Part shown: piece after piece, positions 1 to 11,976 of the stretch
Layout: each line of letters begins with the position of its first letter
How positions within the stretch are numbered: position 1 is the first letter of the stretch
NCBI GenBank assembly: GCA_012845835.1
Contig: JABAKD010000009.1
Location: forward strand, 1,613,324-1,677,323
Source of the DNA: Undaria pinnatifida
Lineage: Eukaryota > Sar > Phaeophyceae > Laminariales > Alariaceae
DNA length: 64,000 bases
Direction: 5' to 3'
The notes under the pieces: model-generated
Database searches by the model: none
What the model saw: only the letters and a program-made list of their open reading frames with translations
Told to the model about the DNA's origin: nothing
Program-made: the position numbers and the translations under genes

Positions 1-80
1 CAGATGTAACGACGCGGCTGTATGGCACCATCACGATTTCTGAGGCGTCTTCGTTTCCCAGCAAGACCCAAACGCGTTCG
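1..80 (-). CDS. Paralogue I exon running off the left edge
   Basis: After a CACGCAG acceptor the exon reads ERVWVLLGNEDASEIV then MVPYSRVV. Paralogue II has the same start phase and the shared VPYSRVV at 31273-31399. The exon is cut by the window edge. Confidence 0.6.
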
Positions 81-3000
81 CTGCGTGAAGTGATCGAAAA
101 CAGCGAATGAATACAAACACAGCGCGAGGCAGATCTCATTTTGTGCGTATCCCATCCAATTTCCCACATCAACTATATTTTGAGCCGGCCAATAGGACAG
201 ACCTGATATCAGCACGGCTTGAAGTAATTGTTTATTTATTGCCAACAACGTCGACTAACCTTGAGCATATATAACAACCAACATTCTTAGTTGGTCATGG
301 CCTTTTCGATGTTACCAACTGGTGTTCTTTCAACGAGATTTTATTTCCTCGGAGAAAACCTTCTTGATAATACAGCAGTTTGCAACATGTGTTGGCCGCA
401 CGAAATAAAAAAAAGCACAATCACGGTTGACGGTCTCGAGATAATGACTAGACTATACAATGAGAAATCAACATTTGTTCGAAAGGCGTGTACCCCCGAA
501 GAAATACCAAATTTGCTGTATCACCGGTTTCTCGACACTGCCAATGCCGATTTCGATTTGTTTTCGTGCGCGCCACTTGACAGCTTTTGTCAAAGACTAT
601 GCTGCCCATCGTGTAGTGAAGTGTATACACATACATGGACTCATAGTGGCATGGCACCTCTGTGAAAAAAAAACGGAATGTCAAACAGCAACAAAAGAAG
701 CCGTTTAGTTCTCATCGAAAAGGCTGTTGTTGTCAAACAGGTAAAACGGCCGTTCAGGATATTACGTTGCAATCGCCGGCCGATCACGATATATAAACGT
801 TTTTTTTTTATAGCCCCCAAAACTTCGTAGCTTCACATTCCATTTGGATATTTCATACCCTTGTGATTTTTTCCATTTTCCAACTTGTAATAATTTGTAA
901 ATCGCTCGTTCCGATCGTACTAGATCAATACAAACGGGAAATCCGCCTACCCAAGTACTTAAGACGAGGAAGATGCTACCATTTCCAGTCCAACCCGACT
1001 ACCCGACAAAAAAACTAGACCAACAAAAGTACGCCGCCGTTACAATTTTTTCGGGCGCCAGGATTGCAAAGGTTTCAGCTGATCCAGATCGTCTATTTAC
1101 CGTATACGACGGAGAGTGGTGCTCATCGCGGGCCGGTTATGTCCTTCACAAGCAATATAAACCAATTTTATCGAAACACACACGCTTGTGGTGGAGAGTC
1201 CGACTGAAATAACCCATTCCGCCCCACTGGTAGATCGTGTATGTGTCTGCTGTTTGGCGTGTACCGGCTAAGTCCTGGCACGCACCTGTAATCTCCCTCG
1301 TTATCAGGGTCAGTGCTATGGGTCCAGTCCACCTGCGCTGAGCGAAGAAGGAAGGAAACAAGCGTTGGTCCCAAATGCTTAGGCAGAGAGGGGGGAGGCG
1401 CATGCTTGGTTTTTCTGAAGCTTCTATTATTAAAGAAGTCGAGGAATTCTACCCGGCACCCACAACCTAAAATAGAACCCACAACTTGCGTATAGCATTC
1501 CAAAAACAAACGCTAAACAGGGAAAATTAATAGTTCCCCATTTACTTAATTAAGAACTCTGGCCTGGCAGTACGGTTTCGGCCCGAACGAGCTACGATAG
1601 AGAGAGAGAACTTTTTGGCATTTTTGTTTTTTTGAACAAAGGGGCTCCTTAACGCCCGTATCGTTGGGAAATTATTTCATTTTTCTTTGCTTCATTTTTC
1701 GTCGTATACACACCATCTGGTAGAACTTTCAGCTTAAACTTGCTCGAAATAGGGTTTTGGGTGGGGTGCAGAGCTCTTCAAGCAACGGCCCTCAGAAAGA
1801 AAATGGTGATCCAACTCCTGTCGTGTAGCACGCTATGGTATCCCCGAATGCAGCACACATGTCAACGCACCTTTCGGCTCACCAGGTTCTGATTGACGCG
1901 GCCAGTGTTCTAAACCCTGGCCGTCTTTTGCTGTTGCTGCTGTTGCTGTTGTTGTTGTACATTGTTGTTGTTGTGTTCGACGGTGGCGGGGAAATTACCG
2001 CCCTACTAAGTAGCAATATGTCGACATTCTACCGCAAATCTTGAAAGAAGGAAAAAGCCCGCCCGGCTCCCGTTACTCCGTGCTCTAGAAGTCGAAATTC
2101 CGTCTACAGACGCTTTCCAAACGTGTGTGGCGGCCCCGATCGTATTTGGGTGTAATTTCGCAGGCGGGAACGAAGTCTGTTAATCATTACTCGAAGTATA
2201 AAAACAAAAATACACTCCAGCTGTGAGATCGAAGATTTCGTCGAAACTCATCTTTGCAAGCTGTGTGTGATACTCCGATCGCGCGTATTACCAGTTGTTT
2301 GTCCTCATCAAGGATATAGGTCGGCGACTCCCCTTACAACTACAGTGTAGCCATCAGGGTCAACAGGGTATGTTAGTCAGTCTGTGCGCGGAAACTATAA
2401 AACCCGTTTCTGAGGGGGACCAAATCTGACAGCTGTGGAGGGAAATTATGCAGCATGTGCATGATCATAACTGTTTTTCGTGTCGGGGGCGTGGGGCGGC
2501 ACAAGAGGCTGGTGGCACCGTCTGTTCTACTCACCTGTATGGTTGCAGATGGTTTCGTTTGAATTTCGCTTGAGGAACTCCCGCAACCATCTTCTGTGAA
2601 GCTCTCCACATCCAGGCTGGACAGGTCGAACGCCACGCAGTTTATATACTGATAGCAGTTCGGCGGGGACGCATGCCATTAACAACGAATACCCCCACCG
2701 TTGCACGTGTTGGAGAAACGTCGAGGTGGACAGGGGATTCGGGTCATGATGAACATATAAAAAACACTGCGAAGCGTATGGCCTTTCCCTAGCGCTCGCT
2801 TGCTGGTATACTGGTGATACATCGAAAGGACGGGGAGAGAAGTCGGGGGCCAGCATACATTGGTTAGTCCCTTTTTGTTTCAATTTCGATCTATGGGTTG
2901 CTGGATGTAAGTCTGGCGTCACATGTGGCGACCGATCTCCTGTGGAATCTTTTTCATAATTCGAGGCCAAGAGGAATGCGGCGTCCGCACAAGTTCTTTC

Positions 3001-6000
3001 ATACTGTGATGGTTACCCACAAAGCTCTGTTCGTGTTGCTTTGAGATGTGCGCATGACATGTGCAGCAGGTGTCGTCAGCACTCTTGCCATATAGGCGAA
3101 TTCTATTTGCATCATCGGTGACGAATGGGTATCAAACGTTGTGCCGCAACAATCAGCGTCTTTGGACGGGTCTTCCTCCTCATCTAGCACGTAACTTATA
3201 AGAATCATTTGAGTAGTAGCGTGGTGCATTGTGACTCGGGCGAAACGTTGACTGTGGTAGCTGTACGGCCAGCTGTTGCTAAAACCTGTACGGTGCCAGG
3301 CCGACGGGCAATCGGTCTCTACCAACACGGAAATCAACTTGGGTTTTCGTTTTGTCGAAGATGGGGATAGACGTTCGGTCTACACGCAAGTCAGAGTCAC
3401 GCATTTTGTGGCCAGCGCTTTGCGCTTGTTCGGCTAGCATTGTGGATCAGATCTAAAACTAAAGGTGTTCGCTGTCGATATGCGTTTGTACTTGTCACGC
3501 GTACTTCAAAGCTCGAAGACGTACCTGTGGATGAGTACATGCGGAGCACATTGAAATGGTACCTCCATTCTAATCGTGTCATCATACTTGGAAGGTATCT
3601 AGTCAGAAATATCCACCCGCTTGTGCATGGTAGTGCATCAATCATGCACTAAATCCGTGCTAACAACCCATATTTGTTCTGCACTGACCTCACTGTCAAT
3701 GATGAGCTCATTGTACACGTTAGAACACGGGTCGTACACCGTGTACCAGGCACTCGCAGCACACGCGCTGCCGTCCCCTAGATTTCTGTCACACCCCTCT
3801 CCCGGGATGAAGCAAATCTGCAAAGGCGGAAACAGGTATTCCTCGTCCTGGGGAAACCAGAAATTGAAGGAAACGTAAGGGTAGGGACACCCTGCTTCAG
3901 ATATGGACGCCTTTCGACAGTATGCGTCGCTCCCCTCCCGCCTTTGAATTTGCAATGACAGCCAGCGGTGACGTTTCATGGTGGGCGATAGGACGCCTAT
4001 TTTCACTCCTATCCCTACTCCCCACTCACTCCCACCCCCACGCGCCCACTGTCACCCTCTCCCACTCCCACACCCACCCACCACCACTGCAACCCACCTC
4101 TCCAACTCCAACCACAACTCCTACCAACACTTAAACCACCACTCCCAGTACCAATCGTAGCACCACTCTTAATACCACCACCACCACCACCACCACCACC
4201 ACCACCACCACCACCACCACCACCACCACCACTACCACCACCACCACCACCACCACCACCACCACCACCTCCACCACCACCGGGACGACCGTGACGACCA
4301 CGGCGATGACGGTGACGACAGCGGGCCGCCACCGCAGCCACCACCGCCGCACCCACCGCGGCTGCTGTCGTGGCGCTGCTGCTGCTACGTCTGCTTGAAC
4401 TGGTGGCCCTGCTGCTGATCCTAGGTACAGGCAATCACCATTCACTGCCCCCGCTACACCCCGACACCTACTCTACTCCCGGCACTCTATCGTAAAACTG
4501 TTATTACTTCTGAAGCAGGTATTTCTTCAACAAATCGCGTCTACGCCGTTGGGTTCCCAAGGCACATAGAGCGCATAATCGGCGAACGGAGAGACGCGTC
4601 CTCACCGACACCGAGAAGGTGGTGCTTGGATTGCGGTACCGAATACAGAGTTTCGCGATCTGCCATACAGTGTCTGCATACGAAGGGAGCAAAACAAGAA
4701 GGAACGTAGCGCATTACAAGAGAGTAACTACTGAACACCAACGCGAGTGTATGACACTTGGCGAACAACACTTGAACAGTAAAACTACATGTTGGGGTAT
4801 GGTGGCGCGTATACACGGGGGCCCCTTCAAAAGCGAACTCGACCCTTATATGCCTATCATGCTTGTGTGGCTCTATGTAGTTGGAACTGTGTATCATGTA
4901 TATCGTGCAAATTTCACGGGATGCGCAATTTTTTATAGTTCAACCTGCGGCGAAGGAGCGACACACGCGCAAAACTAGCACGGACAGCGCACGCACGATT
5001 GACATTCACTCTCAGTGATACCCGTTCCAGGAAGCCTTCCACACGAATCCGAACAGGCAGTACCGCAAACTGCAAATACATGTGTACGAGCGATGTGTTA
5101 GCTTGCTGAACCCACGGTGGTTGCACCGGCCAGGACTCGAACTGACATGACGTCCTCCAATGTTGCAATAACTCGCATCTTTTGCCTGGCGCGCGGCACC
5201 CCGTAGGATGACCAACTCCACGGGCGCCTACACAGTATCTCGCGGCATCAAAAGGAGCCCCCCGCGAAAGCAGCCTCCTATGGGTCTCCATTAAATACGT
5301 ATGTGGAACAGATTTAGAACTATTGTAGCCCCTTAGCTAGTAGTAATTACAGAGAAAACCGCAACTTGTGTAACCGATGTGCCAACTTTCTGGCCATCAG
5401 TCACCGCGGGTGCCCGCCAGAAGGTTCAGCACCGCAGGTTTCTAGAACGAGAGTTTTCACGCGTCCCCGAGATTCCGCAATTTTGTTTTTCGCAACCGTT
5501 CTCAGTAATCGAGTGACCTCCTGCGGTGTCGGGAAGGCTCACCAGGTCCGCATTTTACCTTGTGAATGCTGCGAGTCCACGAGGTCTCGCGAGTGCAATC
5601 GTGGGGGCCCGCGATCGTTCACGATTGCAGTCGTGAGTGACCCCACGAATTCTCGAAAGTGCGTACACGAGTATCAGCGAGCGCGTGCGACGTCATGCGG
5701 ACGTGTTATGGAGTTTTGTCTCCGTAGATGTATAGTCTATAGATTCGATGCGAAACCATAGGTGCAACCACGTGACGTTAGCTGTCACGGTCACATCAAG
5801 GCCATCATAGATGGATAACAGTGTAAGTGCCGATGGTCCAGGCTGGACACCCCTTCCCCCTATCGTCACTACCCTGCTCTGCTCTACCGCTCTTGGCTCT
5901 GTTCTGTCCGTCTTTTGAGTCGCTCTACGGTAGCCCCCCCAACATTTCTTCAACGAAACATCGCCGGTTTTGAAACCAGCTCCCGGTCGTACCTCCTGAA

Positions 6001-7127
6001 ACACGGGTGTCTTTCTACACCCCGATGTCATCGGTCGATAGACCTTTGCACACAAGAAAATGTGTGGATACCTTTCTTTCAATAGTATCCTTCCCTGTGT
6101 CGAGCAGCCATGATGATCAAACGTTCATTGGAGAAAATCGTTGGTTTTGGGAGGAGCTATCGTAGAATCCGTCTTTTACCGATATTATTTTAGACATTAA
6201 TTGTGTACGCCTTGAGTTTAGTCCTCGAGCCATGAGGAGAGTTTACTAAAGACACTTAGATTCATGAGGGGCACCCTTCTGAACACCGACCATCCACGCG
6301 TCCGCGTTTGGAGTACCGTGACAGGCGCCCGAGGGAGATATCTCAGGAATGTTTTGATGTGCACACTCGCTCAATCTATACAACCCTATCACATGGGGCC
6401 AAAGCTGTATAAAGGGAATATATAGCGTGCACTTGCCAAGGATTAGAGTAGAGACAATCTGAATGCGGACACCCGTTCGGTTTCATATTGGAGGCATCGC
6501 GGGAAAGCACGTGGGACATCATACGGGGCAGCCGTTGACGAGACCACTCGTCGAATCCCGAGGTATTACTTGCAGACTCCGTTGCAAATCCTCGGTACCT
6601 CCAAACGTGTGCGCACGCGGGTTTCCACCGGAACTCCACTGGGATGTCGCAGTAGCCCATGGGGGCAGCCATGGGAGCGGCCATGGGCACCACGGGCACC
6701 CTCAGGTGGGCGCGGGATACCAAGGGCAATGAGCATCACCCAATAACTATGGGTGCCCTTCGTGCATGTTGGTATCCACGTTTGTGTCGTGCTTTCATTT
6801 GGCTCAAGGCATATGCGACTTCGACAGCTTCATACCATGCTGGACTGCAGCTAAACGAAGCGGCCATCCACAGACCCTGAGAATCAACCACGTGTGGACC
6901 GTCGAAACGACGGGCTGCACACACAACAATGCTGAAGACACGGAGCGAGTAACACTTCCGCCGGTTACCGGCGGTTACACATGGAGGTAAAAAAACGCGC
7001 GGTACTTTCATTTGCACGGGACACCATGACAGTACACTGTCACTTACATCCCACGATAGCCAGCAGGAGAGCGCCCCAGATAACCGTGGCCCGTTTCTTG
7101 TGCTCTGGTACCACGTTGGCGGGCTTC
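1..7127 (-). CDS. Paralogue I: two-TM, DEG/ENaC-like membrane protein gene, 3' end off the left edge
   Basis: Exons supported by matching paralogue II are 7127-7048, 4673-4606, 3847-3689, 2648-2535 and 80 to beyond the edge. The first two carry TM1 (VIWGALLLAIVG, continuing YTVWQIAKL), then NPSTTFSVS. The third opens with DEEYLFPPLQICF followed by a Cys-containing ectodomain stretch. All boundaries are GT-AG and phases join without stops across the first three exons. The family layout (TM1, a post-TM1 FP-x(4)-C motif, an ectodomain, then TM2 in the paralogues) is that of DEG/ENaC/ASIC channels; that is an inference from pattern only. A further conserved block at about 2900-3010 has an in-frame stop just upstream that I could not splice around, so this copy could be decaying. 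The initiator exon was not found. Introns hold a family A arm, a nested family C/F pair and a (CCA)n tract. Confidence 0.55.
2211..2500 (+). repeat. Family A arm, copy 1 (in an intron of paralogue I)
   Basis: It starts CACTCCAGCTGTGAGATCG and includes GATACTCCGATCGCGCG, GTCGGCGACTCCCC and CCCGTTTCTGAGGGGG. It is a single arm with no inverted partner nearby. Confidence 0.8.
2535..2648 (-). CDS. Paralogue I ectodomain exon
   Basis: This 38-codon, phase 0-0 exon lies between a CTATCAG acceptor and a CAG|GTGAGT donor. It reads YINCVAFDLSSLDVESF and continues through a Ser-rich stretch to KPSATIQ. Paralogue II has a 32-codon equivalent (32295-32390) with NCMEVDLSTLDL and KPSTTVE. Confidence 0.65.
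2900..3010 (-). CDS. Conserved coding block in paralogue I, boundaries unresolved
   Basis: In one frame this reads SQYERTCADAAFLLAS; paralogue II has SQHAEICANAPFLLAS at about 32710-32800. Nucleotide similarity is also clear. In this copy an in-frame TAA lies a few bases upstream with no good acceptor between, so either a splice site was missed or the frame is broken. Confidence 0.4.
3689..3847 (-). CDS. Paralogue I exon: post-TM1 FP-x(4)-C motif and Cys-containing ectodomain
   Basis: This 53-codon, phase 0-0 exon runs from a TTTCCCCAG acceptor to a GAG|GTCAGTG donor. It encodes DEEYLFPPLQICFIPGEGCD and then a stretch with further cysteines ending NELIIDSE. Paralogue II has a 52-codon equivalent (33540-33695) with YAFPLVTVCF at the same place. 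The FP-x(4)-C motif just outside TM1 is what suggests the DEG/ENaC comparison. Confidence 0.7.
4168..4280. repeat. (CCA)n trinucleotide tract in an intron of paralogue I
   Basis: About 110 bp of CCA/ACC units with few interruptions, in a wider C-rich stretch from about 4020. The long poly-Val and poly-Gly readings are composition artefacts. Confidence 0.9.
4606..4673 (-). CDS. Paralogue I exon: end of TM1 and juxtamembrane segment
   Basis: This 68-bp exon lies between a TATGCAG acceptor and a TCG|GTGAGG donor. It completes the tyrosine codon split by the preceding intron and reads YTVWQIAKLCIRYRN then PSTTFSVS. The matching exon in paralogue II (34220-34287) is also 68 bp and in the same phase. 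It ends in phase 0, as the next exon requires. Confidence 0.7.
5757..6310 (+). repeat. Family F repeat, copy 1, split by family C
   Basis: ACCACGTGACGTTAG and CAAGGCCATCATAGATGG at the left, and CTGAACACCGACCATCCACG at the right, match 41320-41720. The family C element lies between the two halves. Confidence 0.6.
5923..6167 (+). mobile_element. Family C MITE, copy 1 (nested in a family F copy)
   Basis: It begins CTCTACGGTAGCCCCCCC and ends GGAGCTATCGTAGAA, with TCGCCGGTTTTGAAACCAGC near the left and TCGTTGGTTTTGG near the right. It is about 245 bp and has no ORF of note. It sits in a paralogue I intron. Confidence 0.8.
7048..7127 (-). CDS. Paralogue I exon with first half of TM1
   Basis: This 80-bp exon follows a TTTGTCAG acceptor and ends at a GTAAGTG donor. 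It encodes KPANVVPEHKKRATVIWG then ALLLAIVG, a basic stretch leading into a hydrophobic segment. The paralogue II exon at 36629-36708 has the same length, the same split codons and about 80% identity. It begins with the last base of a codon, so at least one upstream exon with the start codon is missing from the model. Confidence 0.7.
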
Positions 7128-7567
7128 CTGACAAATCGAAACGATACGCGTAGTCAGGTTCGTCGTGTGGGCGTCACATGGCGATTGCACGCGCTTTCAA
7201 ACAGTTGTATTTGTGTTGAATGTCGACGTTGGCGATTGTCGGTAACGACGAGAAACGATCTCGCTTTCAACATCACCAAACCAAACCGATTTATATACGT
7301 ATGCTCGGTACAAGGTAGTATCAGCATTCACCCCTTTTTGATACCGACTATATACATAGTATTTCCGTCGGGAGTAGAGGCTTGAAACAGGCTCCAGACC
7401 CACGCTGCGACACAGGGTATTGATACGGGGAAACGTCTTTCCGCCAGCAGCACGACGGTGAAAAATGGAAACCCCCTCTGCATTCCAAGGAGGCTCCAAA
7501 ACAGGGGTTCTGCACATGTGGCCCGATACGGGCGTCCCATGCTGTGCTCTACCCTGTCCCTTCGACA

Positions 7568-7765
7568 GTTGTGAGATAGAAGATTTCGCCGAAACTAATG
7601 TTTGCAAGGTTGTTTTGGTATTGGGTGTGTCAAGCCGATCGCGCGTGTTACATGGTGCGTCCTCTTATCAAGGACATTCAGCAGTGCGGCGACTCCCCCT
7701 GGAACTGCAGCAGAAGCTTATTGCAGGATCAGCAGGGTGATAATAATCGACCTGTGCCTGGAAAC
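7568..7765 (+). repeat. Family A arm, diverged copy 2
   Basis: GTTGTGAGATAGAAGATTTCG, CGATCGCGCGT and GCGGCGACTCCCCCTG align in order with family A, with many changes. Confidence 0.65.
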
Positions 7766-7857
7766 TATGAAACGTATTTTAGACTGAGACAACTTCCGAC
7801 GGCCGTGGAACGCACCACTTTTATTTTGTGAGGGAAGATATATATATTATAAAAATA

Positions 7858-8445
7858 CACTCCAGCTGTGAGATCGAAGATTTCGTCGAAACTCATCTTT
7901 GCAAGCTGTGTGTGATACTCCGATCGCGCGCATTACGAGTTGTGTGTCCTCATTAAGGATATAGGTCGGCGACTCCCCTTACAACTACAGTGTAGCTATC
8001 AGGGTCAACAGGATGATTTTAGTCAGTCTGTGCGCGGAAACTATAAAACCCGTTTCTGAGGGGGACAAAATCTGACAGCTGTGAAGGGAAAGGGGGGCCT
8101 GGTTTTGATCAAAATCGAGCGGGTTTGGAGGGGGGGGGGGGGGGGGGGGGGGGGGAGGGCTTTAGGTGAGGGGTTTGTTATACGTGTGGTGCTAGGTCTA
8201 GGCGAAGGTGCGGGTGATGGGGAAGAAGGGGGCGTTCGAGGCGGGGGGGGGGGGGGGGGGGGAAACACAGCGGCATGGATGGCTCTCGAAAGATAATGAG
8301 GTGATATCCTGAGCGTGAAGTGTTTATTAATGTGGCGGATTTCGATATTTGGTGGGGCGTTTGAGTAAGAGAGATATATATCATTATATCACACACAGCT
8401 TGCGAAGATGAGTTTCGACAAAATCCTCGATCTCACAGCTGGAGT
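7858..8445 (+). mobile_element. Family A element, copy 3, with both inverted ends
   Basis: The left end (from CACTCCAGCTGTGAGATCG) and the reverse complement of the right end (8388-8445) match over nearly 60 bp. The interior holds G runs of 25 and about 20 bases. No coding potential beyond shadows. It behaves as a MITE with G-rich DNA between long TIRs. Confidence 0.8.
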
Positions 8446-9712
8446 ATATTTTCAATTTTATATTATTAGTATTGAAACCGTCGAAAATCACAATCCAAGG
8501 CCACCACCGAACCCACGATAAAGCATCAAATACTTTGGTTAGAAACGTTGTTTTTCTACCATTTTGGGACGATGTCGAAACTCATTTCTTCTTCGTGGGT
8601 TACTTCGTCTTGGGTTTGATCTCCGACAGGCCGGTTTCGAAACCACAGCAGCTCTACAACTTTTTATCCAACACCAAAATAGTTGCGAAATCCCGAAAAA
8701 CACCCGAACAGTAGCTTTTTCCCGGGATGCTTAGACTACCGCTGTAAGTATCCCCCGGGATTCCACCGGCATACATACGGGAAAAAATCGTGGTCCGGCG
8801 AATGTAAAACAAACCCGTTCAGTCCAAACTGTTCTCGTGCAAATATTCCCGATCCCGATCCCGTCCCGTCGAAATTGTGACATCCCGGTCCCGCGCAAAC
8901 TCGTCCAACAAAATTTGGGCTATCCCGTGATTTCCCGTACAAAACCCGGGAAAAACGTTGTTCCCCAAATTCCGTTCAAAGCTATCATGCGGTTTTCGGG
9001 TCCTGCCATGTCTACACTGTTGTTGCGGAACTTTTTGTTTCATTTTTTCACATCTACACATTTTTTATCCTCCCCGGATGATAGTAAACACACAAGCTGA
9101 AAATCCCCTTTTACACATTATTCCAAGGATATTTTTCCCCAATGGTTTTCCAGTTTTGAAGGCGTGAGAGTCATCACACATACACACTTTCATCACCCAT
9201 TTTCACACATGCCGTGTGCCCATGATGTAACTCATCAAATCGTATCCGCAATCCGGCTCAAGGTGGCGTATCCTTGAGCTCCCGTGGAAACAACAGCGTG
9301 AAGCAGTCCGTGTCGGTACTACTCAAGCCTTGGTATGTCGACTCGACTCGAACCCTAAGAATCAGGTGCGGTGGAAATAACCACCCGGAGATTCACCCCT
9401 CCGGGAGGTGTGGGACTCGCGCAACCTCGCCCACACTAACACAACTTCCGGCCATGAGAATCAGCCTTCCACCAGACTTGGTCCAGTTACGCGCCGCCCT
9501 ACCAATTTGGTTGGGCATTGGTGTCTAACGCATCAGCTTTGATGTCAGCTGAGTTTTGTTGGCTCAGCAGTCAGACGTGTTTCAACTCGAGCACAGGAAG
9601 CCGTGTTTTCATTCGTTACCTGCGGAATCAAGTTTTGGGTATCGGGCAATACACTGTCTATACCCTGGTAATAATACCTGGTACCAACATATATATTATA
9701 AAAATAAAAATA
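8446..9712. other. Spacer rich in CCCGGGA/CCCGATC phrases, no gene seen
   Basis: Between family A copies 3 and 4. Around 8720-8960 the phrases CCCGGGA, CCCGATCCCGATCCCG and CCCGGTCCCG recur, like the degraded interior of another repeat. No frame is convincing. Confidence 0.4.
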
Positions 9713-11045
9713 CACTCCAGCTGTGAGATCGAAGATTTTGTCGAAACTCATATTTGCAAGCTGTGTGTGATACTCCGATCGCGCGTATTACGATTTGTGT
9801 GCCCTCATTAAGCATATAGGTCGGCGACTCCCCTTACAACTACAGTGTAGCTATCAGGGTCAGCAGGGTGATGTTAGGCAGTCTGTGCGCGGAAACTATA
9901 AAACCCGTTTCTGAGGGGGACAAAATCTGACAGCTGTGCAGGGAAATGTATCCGTTTATCAAGTGAATCCTGTAAGTCGAACAACCGGTGCGGGGGGGGG
10001 GGGGGGAGTTTTGAAGGACGTGGGGGCTTGAGTTTGATCAAAAGGGGGGGCGGGAGGGGGGGAAGGGAGGGAGGGACAGGTGCGGGACAGCTCAATTTGT
10101 GCGTGGAAACTAAAAAATCTTGTGGGTGAGGGGGGGGGAATGTGTGTGTTGGGAGGATGTGTGTGTGGGGGGGGGTGGGGGGGGGCGAAGGGCTTCAAGT
10201 GGCATAGATGTAGGGGTTTGATATACGCGTGGTGCTAGGTCTAGGCGATGGTACAGGTGGTGGAGAAGGAGAGGGCGGTGGGGGCCGGAGGGGGGGGGGG
10301 ATTACAACAGCGGCATGGACGGCTCTAAAACTAGAACGAGGCTATATCCGGGGCGTGGAAGTGTTTATTTCTCTGGCGGATTTCGCTATTAGGTGGGGCG
10401 TTTGAGCAAGACAGAGCGAGGAAAAAAAGGGGGGGGGGGGGGGGGAAGGTTTTTAAGAGGTTTAAGTCACATATAATATTAAAATACACTCCAGCGCTAT
10501 GATATCAAGGATTTGGTTGAAACTCATCTTGGCAACATTGTGTGTGATACTCCGATGGCGGGCATTAATCATATATGTAGGGGCTTGCTATACGCGCGGT
10601 GCTGGGTCTAGGCGGTCGTTCGGGGTGTGGGGAAGGAGGGGCGTTGGAGGGGAGGAGGGGAGAAGAATGAAAGAGTCGTCATGGATGACTAGAAAGGTAA
10701 CGACGTAATATCAATTGCGTAGAAATTATTATTACTCTGGCCGATTTCGATTGCAAATGGGGCGTTTGAACGAACTGGGCGGGGAACAAAAGGGGTGGGG
10801 GTGGGGGGGGGAGGAGAGCGGAGATGAGTTGGAGCTACGGCATGGATCGGTAGAAGGATAATGAGATGATATCAGCTGGCTGGTAGTGCTCACTACTTTG
10901 TCTGGTAGATTTTGATTTCAGGTGGGGCGTTTGAACAAGATGGATCGGAGGGGGGGGGGGAGGGGGGCATTTCAATATGTGAGCGGAGACTATAAACCCT
11001 TGATTGGGACGAATCTGACGGTTGTACGAGTAGTAAGAAGACACC
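9713..11045 (+). mobile_element. Family A element, copy 4, long and G-rich
   Basis: It has a full left end at 9713, a second related end in the same direction at 10487, and repeated subunits containing GGTGGGGCGTTTGA at about 10395, 10760 and 10923 separated by poly-G. The right boundary is uncertain; a clear inverted end was not found. Confidence 0.65.
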
Positions 11046-11464
11046 CCTTTTTATCACCCGCGTGGTAATGTTTATTATTTTAGATGGTTTGATGTTACAA
11101 TTAGTATATGCAACCCAGTTCTTAGGTGTAGCAAAAAACTTGTTGAAAGCTTCATAATTTGCTATTATTGTTCATGGATCGAAATATAGAGTATTTAAAG
11201 CTTTATTTTTCCCCATCCGCCGGAGGATAAAAAAGAAAAAAAAAAAAAAAATAATCGATAGGTACAATCATGTGGATACCACTATTTTCTTACGTCGCCA
11301 ATAATAAGAAAGAGATACATATTGCCAAATATAACAGCCGAGGTGATGTGGTCATGCAATGTCACCGCCATTGAGAACGAAAGGGAGAAAAATGCGAATC
11401 GTTAGTGTTTTGAAAGGAACGCTTGGTGTACCCGCGCTCAAATACGTTACTTCGTTAGTCATAC

Positions 11465-11958
11465 TGTTACGGTTCAGTGACAGTTTCAAGAGTTACTATG
11501 ACAGGCGTTTTTGTTATAGTAGGGGACGCGCTATTTACGTCCCCTCCCTTAGTCGGGTGTGGCTGCCCCACCCTGCCACAACAATACTTTAGAATTCGAA
11601 TTCCAGTTCTAATTCTACAATTCCTCAAGTCCTTGGGTTCACGTTCATAAACCTTCGGATCAGCAATCAAGTTACCATTTTCACGCCACCTTCTCGGGAG
11701 ACTTCCCATCTTGAGCACTGGCACAAGGGACTTGCTCTCTCTTTCTCCGAGGAACGCCCAAGCGCCTTCTGAACTCGGTCGTATCGGACCTACGGAGGTC
11801 AGTCATTATGAATACGTGATGCGGGCTACCTATTCAGCCTGTGTGTGGACCTTGCGATGCTAGTAGGCTAGATACCTTCGTCTTCTTCGCCATGAATATA
11901 CTCGCATGTCCACCCTGATCCCAGACTGACTCCGCCAATCAGGCTCCGATTCGTAACA
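11465..11958 (+). repeat. 5' LTR
   Basis: This is a 494-bp repeat bounded by TGTTAC...GTAACA and preceded by the ATAC target duplication. It appears identical to 19283-19776. Open frames inside it are the same in both copies and are not genes. Confidence 0.9.
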
Positions 11959-11976
11959 TGGTGTCCATCCGGGATA
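11959..11976 (+). promoter_or_regulatory. Putative primer-binding site
   Basis: The sequence begins TGGTGTCCATCC with no gap after the LTR. TGG is the complement of the tRNA CCA end. I did not recognise which tRNA would match. Confidence 0.5.

Noticed and set aside
4015-4445. Long poly-Gly and poly-Val reading frames
   Set aside because: They are all three phases of one (CCA)n tract inside an intron of paralogue I.
5121-5215. tRNA-like sequence with CAGTTCGAGTCCTGG on the minus strand
   Set aside because: Box B is present but neither the T stem nor the acceptor strands pair, so I left it out.
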